Assembly: GCA_963921195.1 (NCBI GenBank)
Contig: OY992536.1
Coordinates: forward strand, 284,165,530 to 284,229,529
Reading direction: 5' to 3'
Length of the DNA: 64,000 nt
Origin: Pegoplata infirma
Lineage: Eukaryota; Arthropoda; Insecta; Diptera; Anthomyiidae
Shown: one piece after another, positions 46,482 through 58,145 of the stretch
How the letters are laid out: every line of letters begins with the position of its first letter
Numbering within the stretch: the stretch's first letter is position 1
Made by a program: the position numbers and the translations under genes
Notes under the pieces: model-generated
Seen by the model: the letters and a program-made list of their open reading frames with translations, nothing else
Databases searched by the model: none
Told to the model about the DNA's origin: nothing

Positions 46482-46700
46482 ATGAAAATGCCCAAAAATC
46501 TAAAAAATTTTCTATACAGAAAAATTTCTCAGAATCTAAAAATTTTTTCTGTAAGGAAAAATATTCAAGAATCCAAGGCTTTTTCTCTTCCAAAAAAAAC
46601 TGTTTCAGAATTTAAGAGTTTTTCTACTCGGATAAATGTTTTAGAATCTGAGAATAGATATTTTACTACAAAAAATTTCTCAGAATCTGAATCGGGAAAA
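46482..46700 (-). repeat. Decayed 37-bp palindromic minisatellite
   Basis: About six diverged reverse units (TTTCTCAGAATCTAAAAATT and similar). The 78-codon open frame over it is a repeat artefact. Confidence 0.7.
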
Positions 46701-46744
46701 AAATTCGCTGATACTTAGCAAAAAATATCGAGTGCTATACAATT

Positions 46745-47877
46745 GGGCGTGTTCAGCAGAGAAACCTGCTACTCAACAGTTGAGATGTACCATGTTTTGA
46801 TTATTTGACTCTGCTGAACATATTTTTTTATCAATATTTTAAAATATTAAAAAAAAAAAAATTTTTTAAAGTTTTCATTTATTTTTTGAGATAAAAACAC
46901 TTTATTATTTTTTGTTTATTTCCTTTAAAGTCCAAAAAAACATGAATAAAGCTCTGAACAGAACAAGCCCGGCACGACTTTTTCCATACGATTTGACAGT
47001 TAAAAACCGTGACCGGCACGACAAAAAATTAAGACTTATTTTATCTCCGGGTTCTCTCAATCTCCCTCCCTCTCACACTCCAGGGTTGCCGCATTTACAG
47101 AACAATTTTTTATTTTTTCATTCACAATCATAGAAAAAAATAGAATTGAAACAGAGTCGTATTTCGCTTGAATAAGTATTAGTGACAGCACATTATGTAA
47201 CTTTTGACGTTTAATAAAAACAATGCAACATAAAGAAGAAAAACAACAAAGCAAACAACAAAAGAGAAAAAAAAATTTAAACTATCAATAGTGCGTATTA
47301 TCTTTGAAAAAACGTTGAATAAAGCAAAATAAATAATAAATGTAATTAAATTAAAGACAAATTCCATTTATTATGAACAAAGAATCTAATTTGATATTAA
47401 ATACGTGCGAGATAAGGAAGAACAAGCATTTTGCCACCATATTGGAAAAAACATCAAATACAACACTGCGTACCTTCTAATCTTTTCTATGTTCACAATG
47501 GTGTAACAAACGTACAGTAGTGCCAACTTAATCAGATTGACTATGTGATAAGCGATTTTTTTCCGTAAAATTACACTAATTTTATTAAAAGTTAGCACCA
47601 CTGAACAAACAAATGACATTTTTTGCCGTCGCCGTCCCCCGTTATTGTTTTGGGCCTATATTCTCCGGCAACGGCAACCGTCCCCCGTGCCGTACTTGTT
47701 CTGTTTCTACCTTAAAAAAGGTAGTTTATCAGTTTGTGATCAAATGTAGCATAATTTTTAACGCTACCAGTGATGAGAAGCGCTCACCCAACATGTTGAC
47801 TGAAATGTCAAAAATAAAACCGTTAAGCAGAATGTTGAGGAGCAGCTGGGTAGCAGCTTTCTCTGCTGAACGTACCC
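46745..47877. mobile_element. TIR element with GTTCAGCAGAGAAA ends, possibly nested
   Basis: GGGCGTGTTCAGCAGAGAAA at 46745 and, reversed, CTGCTGAACGTACCC ending at 47877 are imperfect inverted repeats, and ATT stands on both outer sides. A second reversed end (CTCTGCTGAACAT) at about 46792-46805 makes the pairing ambiguous. Inside, ACAGAACAAGCCCGGCACG at 46958 and CGTGCCGTACTTGTTCTGT ending at 47704 form another inverted pair, so one element may lie inside another. No transposase recognised. Confidence 0.5.
46958..47704. mobile_element. Inner TIR element with ACAGAACAAG ends
   Basis: About 20-bp inverted ends with two mismatches enclose 747 bp. GCCGTCGCCGTCCCCCGTTA near 47625 and CCGTGACCGGCACGACAAA near 47008 are related subterminal repeats. 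No target duplication is clear. The plus-strand open frame at 47613-48014 crosses its end and is not called. Confidence 0.5.
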
Positions 47878-48049
47878 ATTGTCATCAAGATCGCAAAAAT
47901 ATTTTTAAAGTCTATTCTAGTTTACGAAAGAAACCCCAAACACAGTGTTCTAACTTGAGCGTTTATAATTTTACGAGCAATTGTGCTATTTTTAGCATTA
48001 ATTATATTTTTTAGCAAATACGATAGTTTTTATCATTTATTTTTTAATT

Positions 48050-49790
48050 GGCATTTTGGTTATAATAGGCATTTTTAATATTAGCAATTCCGGTTTTATT
48101 ATCACTTCTGTTATCATTAGCATTTATGGTACTTATTAGCATTTATACAATTATTAGCATTTATGCTATTATTAGCATTTATGCTATTATTAGCATTTAT
48201 GCTATTATTTGCATTTATGCTATTATTAGCATTTATGCTATTATTAGCATTTATGCTATTATTAGCATTTATGCTATTATTAGCATTTATGGCATTATTA
48301 CCATTTCTTCTATTATAAGCTTTTCTGCTTGTATTCTCATTTATGCAATTATTAGCATTAATGCTATTATTAGCATTTATGCTATTATTAGCATTTATGC
48401 TATTATTAGCATTTATGTTATTATTAGCATTTATGCTATTATTAGCATTTATGCTATTATTAGCATTTATGCTATTATTAGCATTTATGGCATTATTACC
48501 ATTGATTCTATTATAAGATTTTCTGCTTGTATTCTCATTTATGCAATTATTAGCATTAATACTATTATTAGCATTTATGCTATTATTAGCATTTATGTTA
48601 CTATTAGCATTTATGCTATTATTAGCATTTATGCTATTATTAGCATTTACGCTATTATTAGCATTAATGCTATTATTAGCTATTATTAGCATTAATGCTA
48701 TTATTAGCATTTATGCTACTATTAGCATTTATGCTATTATTAGTATTTATGGCATTATTACCATTTCTTCTATTATAAGCTTTCTGCTTGTATTCTCATT
48801 TATGCAATTATTAGCATTAATGCTAATATAAGCTATTATTATCATTTATGCTAATATTAGCTATTATTAGCATTTATGCTAACATTAGCTAATATTAGCA
48901 TTTATGCTAATATTAGCCATTATTAGCATTGATGGTATTGTTAACATTTATTCCATTATTAGCATTTATGCTATTATTAGCAAAAATGCTATTATTTGCT
49001 ATAATTAGCATTTTTCCTATTATAAGCATTAAAAATGTATTGGCATTTATGTTAGTACATATTAGCATTTTTGATTGTATTAGCGTTTTTTGCTAGTACA
49101 TATTAGCATTTTTAACATTTCTGCTTACATTGATATATCTGCTATTATTAGCATTTCTTCTATTATCAACATTTTTGCTAGTGGGTATTAGCATTTCACA
49201 CATTTCAGTTTTTATTAGTATTTTTGCTTTTATTTGCATTTCTTCTATTATGAACATTTCTGCTGTTGTTAGCATTTGTGCTATTGTTAACATTTTCGCT
49301 ATTATTAGCATTAATGCTATTATTGGCATTAATGCTATTATTAGCATTTATGTTATTTTTAGCATTTATGCTATTATAAACATTTTCGCTATTATTAGCA
49401 TTTATGCTATTGTAAGCATTTATGCTATTTTTTAGCATTTATGCTATTATTACCATTTATGCTATTATTAGCATTTATGCTATTAATAACATTTATGCTT
49501 TTATTAGCATTTATGCTTTTATTAGCATTTATGCTTTTATTAGCATTTATGCTATTGTTAGAATTTGTGCTACTATTAGCAACTATGCTATTATTAGCAT
49601 TTATGATATTATTAGCATTAATGCTATTATTAGCATTTATGCTATTATTAGCATTAGTGGTATTATTAGTAATTTTGCTATAATAAGCAATTATGCTATT
49701 ATTAGCATTTACGCTATTATTAGCATTTACACTATTGTTAGCATTTACGCTATTATTATTTTACGCTAGTATGCTTTAATATTTTTGCTA
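48050..49790 (+). repeat. Second 18-bp satellite array with higher-order repeats
   Basis: Same unit as 41643-45345 (GCATTTATGCTATTATTA). A variant block, ATGGCATTATTACCAT followed by TCTATTATAAG and TTTCTGCTTGTATTCTC, recurs at about 48288, 48487 and 48749, which shows multi-unit duplications of about 200 and 260 bp. The part from 48830 to 49430 is more diverged. The long open frames are artefacts. Confidence 0.94.
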
Positions 49791-49794
49791 TTTT

Positions 49795-50761
49795 GAGTAG
49801 GTTTTCTTCTAGCTCGAGGTCATTATTTCCTTTATTCGACCTTTTTTTGGATTATTTTTCTTAAAAATCCAAAAATTTTTTGACTTTTTCCTCAAATTGG
49901 GCATTTTTTTTTTGTTTATTCAAAAGAAAGCTTAGATGATTTCCTTTAAGAGCTATGGGGTCGCTTAGTGGGATGCGAGTGGGATATTTATGAAAAAAAA
50001 ATTTTTAACTTTGGAACACAAAAAATGGTTCTTCAGTTTGCACTATTAGGCGTGGGATAGCTCACCAGTTTTCGATTTGGATCCGGGACACCCTCTAATT
50101 TTGATAGGTTCGGAAAAGAAAGCATGAGCCAAAAAATAAGAGCGGTGGGGTGGGGCCATATGCCTCCTCATCGGGGTCAAAATTGGGCGTAAAGAGGTTA
50201 AAATCCTCAAAAAGCCCCAACACTGCCCTAGAACTGCCCATGGAGGGGTGCAATGTGAGACCGACCTCCATTAATTTTCTGCCCCCAATATTTTTCTTGA
50301 ATATACCTAACCTCTATTTCCACTTCCTAAGGGGGCTCTGTGTCTGAACTACTATCCAATAGGACTAACCTTGGTGCAAAATTCATCCCGATCGGAAGAC
50401 ATCGGTTTAAAAAGTTGTGTCAGTTGACACGAAAACCCCCATATATATACTTGATGGGGTCCCCGACAGATATTGCGATGCGTTACACACGGAATGTAAA
50501 AATCGGTTATAAAAAATCAGCTATAAGTTTGCTAATTTTAATTGAAAGTCGTATCATTTTTTTTGGTTCGACAATAATGAATTTATTAATTTTGCAAATA
50601 AAAACAAATTCGATGATTGATTGATATTTTCGTAAAATGCATAATGATTTATTTTATTTATTTTTAGTGTTATTTTATTTCGTTTTATTTTAAATAAAAA
50701 CATTTGTGTTACTTAAATAAATTCATTTAAATAATTTTTTTTTTAATTTTAGCAATTTTTT
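49795..50761. other. Repeat fragments downstream of the protease gene
   Basis: 49800-49850 is another CTCGAGGTCATTATTTCCTT fragment. 50140-50350 holds one diverged unit of the foldback family of 61585-64000 (GACCGACCTCCATTAATTTT, CACTTCCTAAGGGGG). 50440-50500 resembles the HINE-like ATATACTTGATGGGGTC body. 50640-50761 is AT-rich and probably the 3' UTR of the protease gene; AATAAA-like signals on the minus strand are frequent, so I do not pick one. Confidence 0.5.
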
Positions 50762-51973
50762 TTAATTATTACAATCTCTAGACTGATAAAATAATATATA
50801 ACCGGTTTCCGAAGATTTCTGTATATCCGAAGTTAAACCATAAAAATCTTCTATAGTGGAGGCCTCAATTTTATCAACCATATCATCATCAAACAGCAAC
50901 CATAGACCATGACTTTTAACAATGCTGATATAATGGCCACGATTAGGTCCAGAACCACAATGTATAACCACCGCCATTAAATCATATAAACGATCTGGAT
51001 TAACGGCATCATCTGAAGTATTAAAGAGACGTAACTCCAACGGGAACACCACACGATGTGATACTTTAATATGACGATTAAATTGTTCCATATATTTGAA
51101 ACGTTTCAAATGTAAAGCCAAAATCATGGGTAATTTCTTGACACGCATTCTCTTTTGAGCCTCTTGATAACTGCAACAATTATCGCACTTAAATTTATTA
51201 TCCGAACAGAGAGTTTCGGTATTGCTGAAACAACGTAGACAATGGGTTATAGAAGTATTTTGATCTACATCCACTTGTAAATCAAAGAAATGCTCATCTT
51301 TACTGCTAACCGTCTCACAATTTAAACAACGTGTTTCAGAGGTTAAAGTGCCTTGAAATATTTCATGAACCCAAGTCGGTTCAGTATTGGCCGATTGGGT
51401 GGGTGTTGTAGCATCTGTAGCTATGCCAATACCAATGCCATTAATAGACCCAGTCGATTGAGAACAGCTGCCATTGGTGGTGGTAGAATTTGAAGCGGTT
51501 GTAGAGGTCGATGTTGTTGAAGATGATTTTATAGCTGCTGTACCAGCAGCAGCCACAGCAGCCGTGCCATTTTTATTAGCATTTCTTTCGGCCAATATAA
51601 TTTCATTTATATGATTAATGAGAAAATTTAAAAACTCATGAGCATCTTGTTGCATATAATTATCAAATTCTTCTTTTTCTTTACGTAAACGTGCTATAAA
51701 TTTTTTGGGTGCTATAGAGCCCACTTTTTTCTTTTGTGTAGCTATATTATAAAATAAATCAGCTAGACAGGAGAGTAGGGTTTCCTTGGGTCGTTTATTT
51801 TTAGCTTTATATTCCAAAACCTTATCACGGAAGGGTTTACAAAAGTATAGGGCTTGCAGCACGGAATTGCTATAGCAAGTATTGCCAAAATTTACTAGAC
51901 CAAAATAATGTTCATTTGGTGGAAATAAATCTGAACCGATTTCTTTTTCAAGTTGTGAAACATTAGCTCCCAT
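50762..51973 (-). CDS. Usp12-46: Ubiquitin carboxyl-terminal hydrolase, Usp12/Usp46 type
   Basis: A 403-residue cysteine protease of the USP family (peptidase C19) that removes ubiquitin from target proteins; in animals USP12/USP46 work with WD-repeat partners of the WDR48/UAF1 and WDR20 type. The catalytic Cys is C33 in [13 protein letters not shown], the catalytic His is H347 in [11 protein letters not shown], and the acidic box FDDD is at 361-364. A zinc-binding pair is at C216/C219 and C263/C266. [11 protein letters not shown] is at 108-118. Residues about 133-198 form an Ala/Ser/Thr/Gly-rich insert between the first domain block and [10 protein letters not shown]. The start [10 protein letters not shown] matches an internal MGTNAS-type start in vertebrate USP46 and fits an N-myristoylation signal (Gly2, Ser6). 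The ATG context (AAAC) is good. No intron interrupts the frame, and all active-site residues are intact, so the gene is very likely functional. Confidence 0.97.
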   Translation of the reverse strand: MGANVSQLEKEIGSDLFPPNEHYFGLVNFGNTCYSNSVLQALYFCKPFRDKVLEYKAKNKRPKETLLSCLADLFYNIATQKKKVGSIAPKKFIARLRKEKEEFDNYMQQDAHEFLNFLINHINEIILAERNANKNGTAAVAAAGTAAIKSSSTTSTSTTASNSTTTNGSCSQSTGSINGIGIGIATDATTPTQSANTEPTWVHEIFQGTLTSETRCLNCETVSSKDEHFFDLQVDVDQNTSITHCLRCFSNTETLCSDNKFKCDNCCSYQEAQKRMRVKKLPMILALHLKRFKYMEQFNRHIKVSHRVVFPLELRLFNTSDDAVNPDRLYDLMAVVIHCGSGPNRGHYISIVKSHGLWLLFDDDMVDKIEASTIEDFYGLTSDIQKSSETGYILFYQSRDCNN

Positions 51974-52819
51974 GTTTAATTTTTTTTTTTTTTTTGTAAA
52001 AATTGAGATTTTTGCGTGTTAAATTTTTCAAATACCACCACCAAAATTTATTTGTTAGTTTGTTAAAACATTTTTCTTTAAATTTTCTTTTTTTGGTTTC
52101 TGAAAATATATAAGAAAAAAAAAATTGTAGAGGGGATATCAGTTAAAAGAATATTTTTTTTTTTTAATTTCTTTTTAAAACATTTATTTAATTAAACTAA
52201 AAAGATAATAATAAAATATTTTTTATTAATATTTTATTATTAAAAATTAAAAAAAAACCAAAAAATGTAAAACTTAAAACATTATTTTTTTTATTATCCC
52301 CTCTCCAGACAATTTCTTTTGTTATATTTTTTCAAAAACCAAGAACATTTTAAAGAAATTTGTTTCTCAATAAATAATTTTTTGATAAAATTTTTCAAAA
52401 TATTTTTCTTTTAAAATAAAATATTGCAATAATAATATTTAAATACCAACAAAATTAAATTTTTTTTTAATAAAAAATAAGGAGAAGGAAGAATAAAAAA
52501 AATGTTTTTTTTATTCAAAAAAATATATACTTAATCTTAACATAAAATTGTAAAAGCCTATATGACACCAGCTTTTTTTTGTATTGGATTGATATTGACG
52601 AAAAGTTGATGAAGGTCTTTATATAAATAAATCTTAATCTGTAAAATTTAGGTCGATAATGCTGTTCTCTAATAAAATTAACATTTCTGGCAAATATCAA
52701 TCCAATACCTTCGTATGGTTAGTGTCATAAAGGCTTAATAACTTACAATAAAAATGTTAGTAAAAATATTAGTAATATTAGCACAATTTTAGCAAACATG
52801 TTTTAGTAACTTAACAAAA
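51974..52819. other. Upstream region of the protease gene
   Basis: Very AT-rich with long T runs on the plus strand. It should hold the 5' UTR and promoter of the minus-strand gene. I cannot identify a TATA box or initiator with confidence. The frame at 52515-52700 (minus) is not supported. Confidence 0.4.
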
Positions 52820-53300
52820 ACAAGTGAGAGTGTTACATTCGGCTGTGCCGAATCTTTTATACCCTCCAAAATGTACAAAAAAAAACAATATAAAAAAATC
52901 CAGGGGCGTCTTTTTTTTTTTTTGGGGGGGGGGGGGGTTGGTGGGAGAAGTTAGGGAGCACCTTCCCCTTGCACTTTCGAACTTCATCTGTGATAAGAAT
53001 GTTGCATTTGCTTAGCAAAAGTACAAAAACTCCTGCAAAAAATGCGGTTTTTCTTGGGTTTGTTTAGTTCTCCAAGGGGGAACTTTTTTCCCCTCGGTCC
53101 GATTTTTCCCATTTCCGAACTTAACCTGCCTAGGAATATAAGACATATTTGTGCCAAACTTCGGAAGTCTAGCTCTTTTATTTAGGACTGTATCGTGTCC
53201 TCTACAGACGGACAGACGGACGGACGGACGGACATCGCTAGAATGTCTTAGAATCGATCACTGATCAATAATATATATAGTTTATGGGGTCCTAGACCCC
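52820..53300 (+). mobile_element. HINE-like element, ACAAGTGAGAG type, truncated
   Basis: Opens ACAAGTGAGAGTGTTACATT, CTGTGCCGAATCTTTTATAC; has the GACGGACAGACGGACGGACG tract near 53212; breaks off at GGGGTCCTAGACCCC (53300) where the MITE copy starts. A G run of about 14 lies at 52924-52937. Confidence 0.7.
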
Positions 53301-54459
53301 ACAACGTATTATTTTCAAGTGAAAAATAATGCATTACTAGTAATATGCTACGTAATGCATGATTATTGGAAAAAATGTATTTCATATTTATTATTTCTAA
53401 ACATTATATCATGGATGATTTATATTTGGTTACATTATGTATTATTTGAAAGTTTGAAATAATGCATTATTTATTAGAGTCCGACCGAAACCAGTTTTCG
53501 AGGCCGAACCGAAACCGAACCGAATATTCGGCCGAAAAAGTAATATTCGGCCGAAACCGAACCGAAACCGAAACTTTAAAAAAATTACCGCCTGTCATGA
53601 ATAAAATTATTAAAAAGTTGTTAAAGATTAATATACAGCATATAATGCTTTTAAACAATAGGAATTGTTATATTTTTGAAAAAAAAAATATGTTTTTTAA
53701 AAAACTTACAAAAAAATTTTATATTTCATTTGCAGATTAGGAGAAAATAATTTTTGAACTGAAACAGTTTTACATTTACTGCATAAACTTGTAATATTTT
53801 CTTCAATTGAACTGAAACAAGTGTAATGAAATATGAAATCAAAAAATTCACCGACTTTTTTTACATATTTTTTAAAATACCAAAAAGTTTCGGTTTCGGC
53901 TAATATTCGGCCAAAATTTTGCCGAATACCGAATAGTGGCCGAAACCCCATTATTCGGCCGAAACCGAGACCGAAACCGAATATTCGGTCGGACTCTATT
54001 ATTTATAATTAAATGCATAATGCATTACAATAACATAAAAAATAATTATTTTATAAAAAAATGCATAAGTTTAAACTAGAGATGGGCTCACGACAAGAAA
54101 TTTCTAACGACACACACTCACTAGCATATTATATCTACTTACACTCACTTACAATCACCTGAGTAAATTTAATACAAAATTACGTTTTCACTACTCGTAA
54201 CACCTTATATATTACGTTCTGGTATGCTATATTATATACCTTACTCGTAACCTATAAAATATCATATATTTTACACCTTACTGGTATTCTTTGTTATAAA
54301 ACTATGACTTATTTTATACCTTACTGGTATTCTATGTGATAATGTGGATGCATTACTTTGAGTCTCATCGCCTGTTAAAATCATCAATGGTGCAATGTAT
54401 AAAATAAGAGATCATATACCTTATTTTATACCTTATTTGGTAATCTAAGTTTTGCTGGG
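53301..54459. mobile_element. CCCAGCAAAACTT MITE, left-truncated and split by a hAT element
   Basis: From ACAACGTATTATTTTCAAGT it follows the copy at 7524-8255 from about 7631 onward and ends AAGTTTTGCTGGG at 54459. The hAT-type element 53475-53998 is inserted in it. The copies differ at scattered bases only. Confidence 0.85.
53475..53998. mobile_element. hAT-type non-autonomous element, 8-bp target duplication
   Basis: Ends TAGAGTCCGACCGAA and TTCGGTCGGACTCTA are perfect inverted repeats. TTATTTAT stands at 53467-53474 and again at 53999-54006. The empty site is visible in the first MITE copy near 7795-7805. Each end carries clustered CCGAAACCGAACC/TTCGGCC subterminal repeats. 524 bp, no transposase; open frames at 53462-53740 and 53706-53951 are by-products. 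Confidence 0.95.
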
Positions 54460-54469
54460 TAGTGTAAAA

Positions 54470-55221
54470 AGATGAGGTAAAAAAGTTAACTTTGGTACTT
54501 TTTAAAATTCCCTAAATATTGGTCCTATACAATTTTAATATAGAATGAAGAATACTTAAGCAGAAACAAAATTATGAAGTACTTATTAAGTACTTTTCGG
54601 AAATTTTTATTTAAGGGTGCAAAAACTGGTAAAATAGTGAAATATGGTACTTTTTCGATCATCCAAAATAAAAGTCTTAGAAACTTGAAATATTGAATCT
54701 AGGTTTTTCCAGTGGAAAAAATTAAAAATTTTTTTTTTTTTGAAGTTCCGTACGTTGGTACTTTTTAGTCTTCCGAAATGTGTTTTTTTTTTTATTTTAA
54801 TCAATCTGCTTAGAATTTTTGGATAAATAATTGTACTTCAGTCCATTTTTTTAAAATGTAGTATCCTCTAGGAGAAAATTTCGTATGAAAGAAGTACTTT
54901 TTAAAAATAGTGTACTTTTGTACTTTTTCGATCTTCTAAAAAAATGGTATTAATACAAAGTACTTGTTTGGAAGTTTTTATTGTAAGGGTCAAAAAAAAA
55001 AAAAACTTTTTTAAAAACTATTGAGCTAATGGCCACTGAATCTCAAAATTGGTCAAAAAAATTTTTAAAATGGGGTAAAAATTGTTATTTGGTACTTTTA
55101 AAATTGCCATACATATTAGTCCTAGAAAATTTAAATTTGGAATAGAGGATCCTTTATGAGAGAAAAACATAACGAAAAAAGTACTTTTTATATTCAGGAG
55201 GTAAAAAAATGTACTTTGGTA
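54470..55221. repeat. Diverged GTACC composite repeat
   Basis: TTTGGTACTTTTTAAAATTC, ATTGGTCCTATACAATTTTA and similar phrases repeat about five times in reverse orientation to 33240-36700, without expanded 20-bp units. Confidence 0.65.
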
Positions 55222-56592
55222 CACTCAAAATAATAACTCTGTAAAATACTCTGTAAAATGACTGTAATCTCAATTCAACAGATATTTGACAGAGTTTTCT
55301 GTCAAAATACAGATTTAAAGAAAATACTTTGTATTTTGTTGTGACAAAAAAACAAAGTTTCCTCTGTTATTATACCCTCCACTTAGTGATAGAGGGTATA
55401 TATAAGTTTGTCATTCCGTTTGTAACTCATCGAAATATCGATCTGGGCCCCATAAAGTATATATATTTATGATGCCCGATCGATTTTAAGACATTCTAGC
55501 GATGTCCGTCTGTCTGTCTGTCTGTGGAAAATGCTGTCACGGACAAAATATTGCACAGAGATGACTGAAACATATTTATTGGAAGTTCTCCCGAGAAGTT
55601 TGGTATTGCACTTGAGCGATATCGGTTCAGCGGTTCAAAAGTTATGAACGAAAATGTAAGCACACCTCAAAAATTTCAGTACATTCAACATAACCTAAAA
55701 ATACAATATGCTTTAATTCGGCTTCTGGTTGACATATGTGAACATAATTGAACACCAAATGGTATTTAAACAAGTACTAACATATTTTTTGACAAAAAAA
55801 GAAAAAAATCGCGGATCTTTTTTTACCAAAATTTTTTTTCGCGGAAATTTTTTTTTTCAAATTTTTTTTTTTTTTCAAAAGTAATTTTCTTTTAAAAAAA
55901 GTTTTTTGCAATAATCTTTTTGAAATTGTGGAGGGTATCACTACATTCGGCAAGGCCGAATTTAACTTTTTTTACTTGTAATCTTAATTTTACAGATAAT
56001 TAACAGAGTTTTCTGCTAAAATACAGATTTAACCAAAATACTTCGTAATTTTTTTATAACAAAAAAAGTTTCCTGTTTTGAGTAGTTTTTGTTAAAAAAC
56101 ATCAAAATTTTATTTGTATATTTTTTTTTTTTGAGAAAAAGTTGAAAAAGTAGCAAAAAAAAGTTATAAAAAAAATCTTTTCACAAATCTTAAAAAAAAT
56201 TTTCAAAATAACATGCATTAACTAAACTCTGTAAATTTACAGAGTTTTTTCTGCATTTTACAAATATATGTAAATTTACATAGTTTTCTTTGCTAAATGT
56301 TGGTTTTTTTAACCAATATATTACTAGAAACTCTGTAAGTTAACTGTTTTGTTGTCAAAATCATTTTACAATGGTTTTTAGTAAAATTACAGAGTTTTCC
56401 CTGTCAAAAAGCTTTCATATTTAACCAATATTTTACTGTAAACTTTGTAAATTAACAGGTTTTTTTGTGAAAATCATTTTACAGAGTTTTTTAGTAAAAT
56501 TACCAAGAAATGTTGCTAGCTGGAAAAGTATGGTGTACTCTGTTAAATTAGCAGAGTTTTTCTGTAATTTAACAGAGTTATTATTTTGAGTG
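55222..56592. mobile_element. CACTCAAAATAAT TIR element, copy A, split by a HINE-like element
   Basis: Ends CACTCAAAATAATAACTCTG and ACAGAGTTATTATTTTGAGTG, flanked by TA on both sides (55220-55221, 56593-56594). The interior is full of ACTCTGTAAA and TTTACAGAGT in both orientations, making it a dense set of inverted repeats. A HINE-like copy is inserted at 55371-55979; without it the element is about 760 bp. No protein. Confidence 0.88.
55371..55979 (-). mobile_element. HINE-like element, common type, nested
   Basis: From TTATACCCTCCACTTAGTGA to AATTTAACTTTTTTTACTTG. The (GTCY)n tract GTCCGTCTGTCTGTCTGTCT is at 55504-55523. It is inserted in copy A between CCTCTGTTA and AATCTTAATTTTACAG. Confidence 0.87.
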
Positions 56593-56634
56593 TACTTTTT
56601 CGATTTTCTAAATTAATGGTGTTCGAAACTTAAA

Positions 56635-56763
56635 CCCCCAGTTTCTGTAATACGAACGCCATTCGTCTGCGACGAATTTGCATGTATTTTGTTTTTGTTA
56701 CAATAACAAAATACACACAAATTCGTCACGAACGAATGGCGTCCGTATTACAGAAACTGGGGG
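56635..56763. mobile_element. 129-bp hairpin MITE, CCCCCAGTTTCTGTAA
   Basis: The whole element is one near-perfect hairpin: CCCCCAGTTTCTGTAATACG, then AACGCCATTCGT, returns as ACGAATGGCGT and TTACAGAAACTGGGGG, with arms of about 60 bp and a short loop at about 56695-56703. The flanks share AAA. It lies in diverged GTACC composite sequence (56593-56956). Confidence 0.88.
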
Positions 56764-56956
56764 AAAGTGTTTAGTCTGGCAAAAAAATCGTACTAAAAAA
56801 AGGTACTTTTTTTAAAGGTCTCATTTTAAAGAGCGCAAAATAGGGAAAATTGATAGCTTTTTTTAATTTTTGAACTAATGACCTTAGAATCTTAAAATTT
56901 GACATGTAGGATTTTCTAGCAGAATCCAAAATTTTTATCCCAGACTAATATTTCTA

Positions 56957-57806
56957 CACTCAAAATAATCACTCTGTTAAATTACAGAGATACTCTGCTG
57001 AGCCAGCAGAAAATACCATAGATTTCCAACCAGCAAGATTTTTTGTTATTTTACGAAGAAAACTCTGTAAAATGATTTCGATAATTAAAACTGTAAATTT
57101 ACATAATTATCTGTAAAATATTGATAAAACCAAAAAGAATTTTACCAAAAAAACTCTGTAAATTTACAAAGTTTTAGCTAAATGCATTTTATAAGTTCAA
57201 AATTTTACAAAAAAAACTCTGTAAATTTACAAAGTTTTAGTTAAATCCATTTTATGAGTAAAACTTCTCTGCATCAAAAACATTAATTAAAATTTAAAAG
57301 AAAAATTATTTAAAATGAAAATTTTAATGCTTCCAAATTGTAAATTTACTTTTTTATTTTTGTGAATATTACGAGTTTTTAACGAGTAACTCCAATTTTA
57401 CACGTCATCTTCGTAAAATTTACCAGTTTTTATTGTGATTTAAGACACTTTTTAAAGAGCGGTTTATCGGTCATATTTGGAAGTTTTTTGAAGTGATTTT
57501 GATTTGAAAACTGTATTACAGAGCAATAAGTAAAATTACAAATGAAATTTAGTATTTTGGTTACGAGAAAAAAACAAAGTATTTTTCTAAAATCCGTATT
57601 TTAACAAAAAAAACTCAGCTTATTATTTATAAAATAAAGATTACAAAGTAAAAAGTAAAATTACAGATAAAATTTTGTTTTTCGGTCACAAGAAAACAAA
57701 GTATTTTCTTAAAATCTGTATTTCGACAGATAACTTTGTAAAATATTTGTCGAATTGAGATTACAGTCATTTTACAGAGTATTTAACAGAGTAATTATTT
57801 TGAGTG
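56957..57806. mobile_element. CACTCAAAATAAT TIR element, copy C
   Basis: Ends CACTCAAAATAATCACTCTG and CAGAGTAATTATTTTGAGTG with TA at 56955-56956 and 57807-57808. 850 bp with the same ACTCTGTAA interior in both orientations. Uninterrupted. Confidence 0.87.
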
Positions 57807-57808
57807 TA

Positions 57809-58145
57809 TGACTTACAAATGGAATGACAAACTTTTTAGACTAAAGCTAGGGTATACAAAAATACTTTTTTTTTAAAGAGATAAAGAATTTTTTAATAAA
57901 TTTCTCATAAATTTGTTCTCTTTCATTAATTAGCGTAGAAATTAAATCACGTTTTTGAAATTCATAAACATTCATGAATATTTAATGTTAAATTATATTT
58001 AAAATGCTAAATTTTATTTACCAGTATTTTACCGGTATTTCTTGATATGTGATTTCAAAAATGTAACAAAATATTCAAAAAATTATGAACTTTAAAAATT
58101 TTTAAGATTTAGTTTGATTTTAAAAGAGAATACTCGTATAACAAA
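57809..58145. other. AT-rich DNA upstream of the candidate peptide gene
   Basis: 57826-57855 resembles a HINE-like closing end (AATGGAATGACAAAC, AGGGTATACAAA). The rest is AT-rich and would hold the promoter if the gene is real. Confidence 0.4.

Noticed and set aside
47613..48014. 133-codon plus-strand frame with Cys and Pro residues
   Set aside because: It spans the ends of two transposon-like elements and enters the satellite array, so it is not one coding unit.
48117..48710. 197-codon Asn-rich minus-strand frame
   Set aside because: Same 18-bp satellite read backwards; equally long frames exist on the other strand.
50762..51973. Protease frame as a processed pseudogene because it lacks introns
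   Set aside because: All catalytic and zinc-binding residues and the full length are intact, with no poly(A) tail or target duplication visible; a functional intronless gene is more likely.
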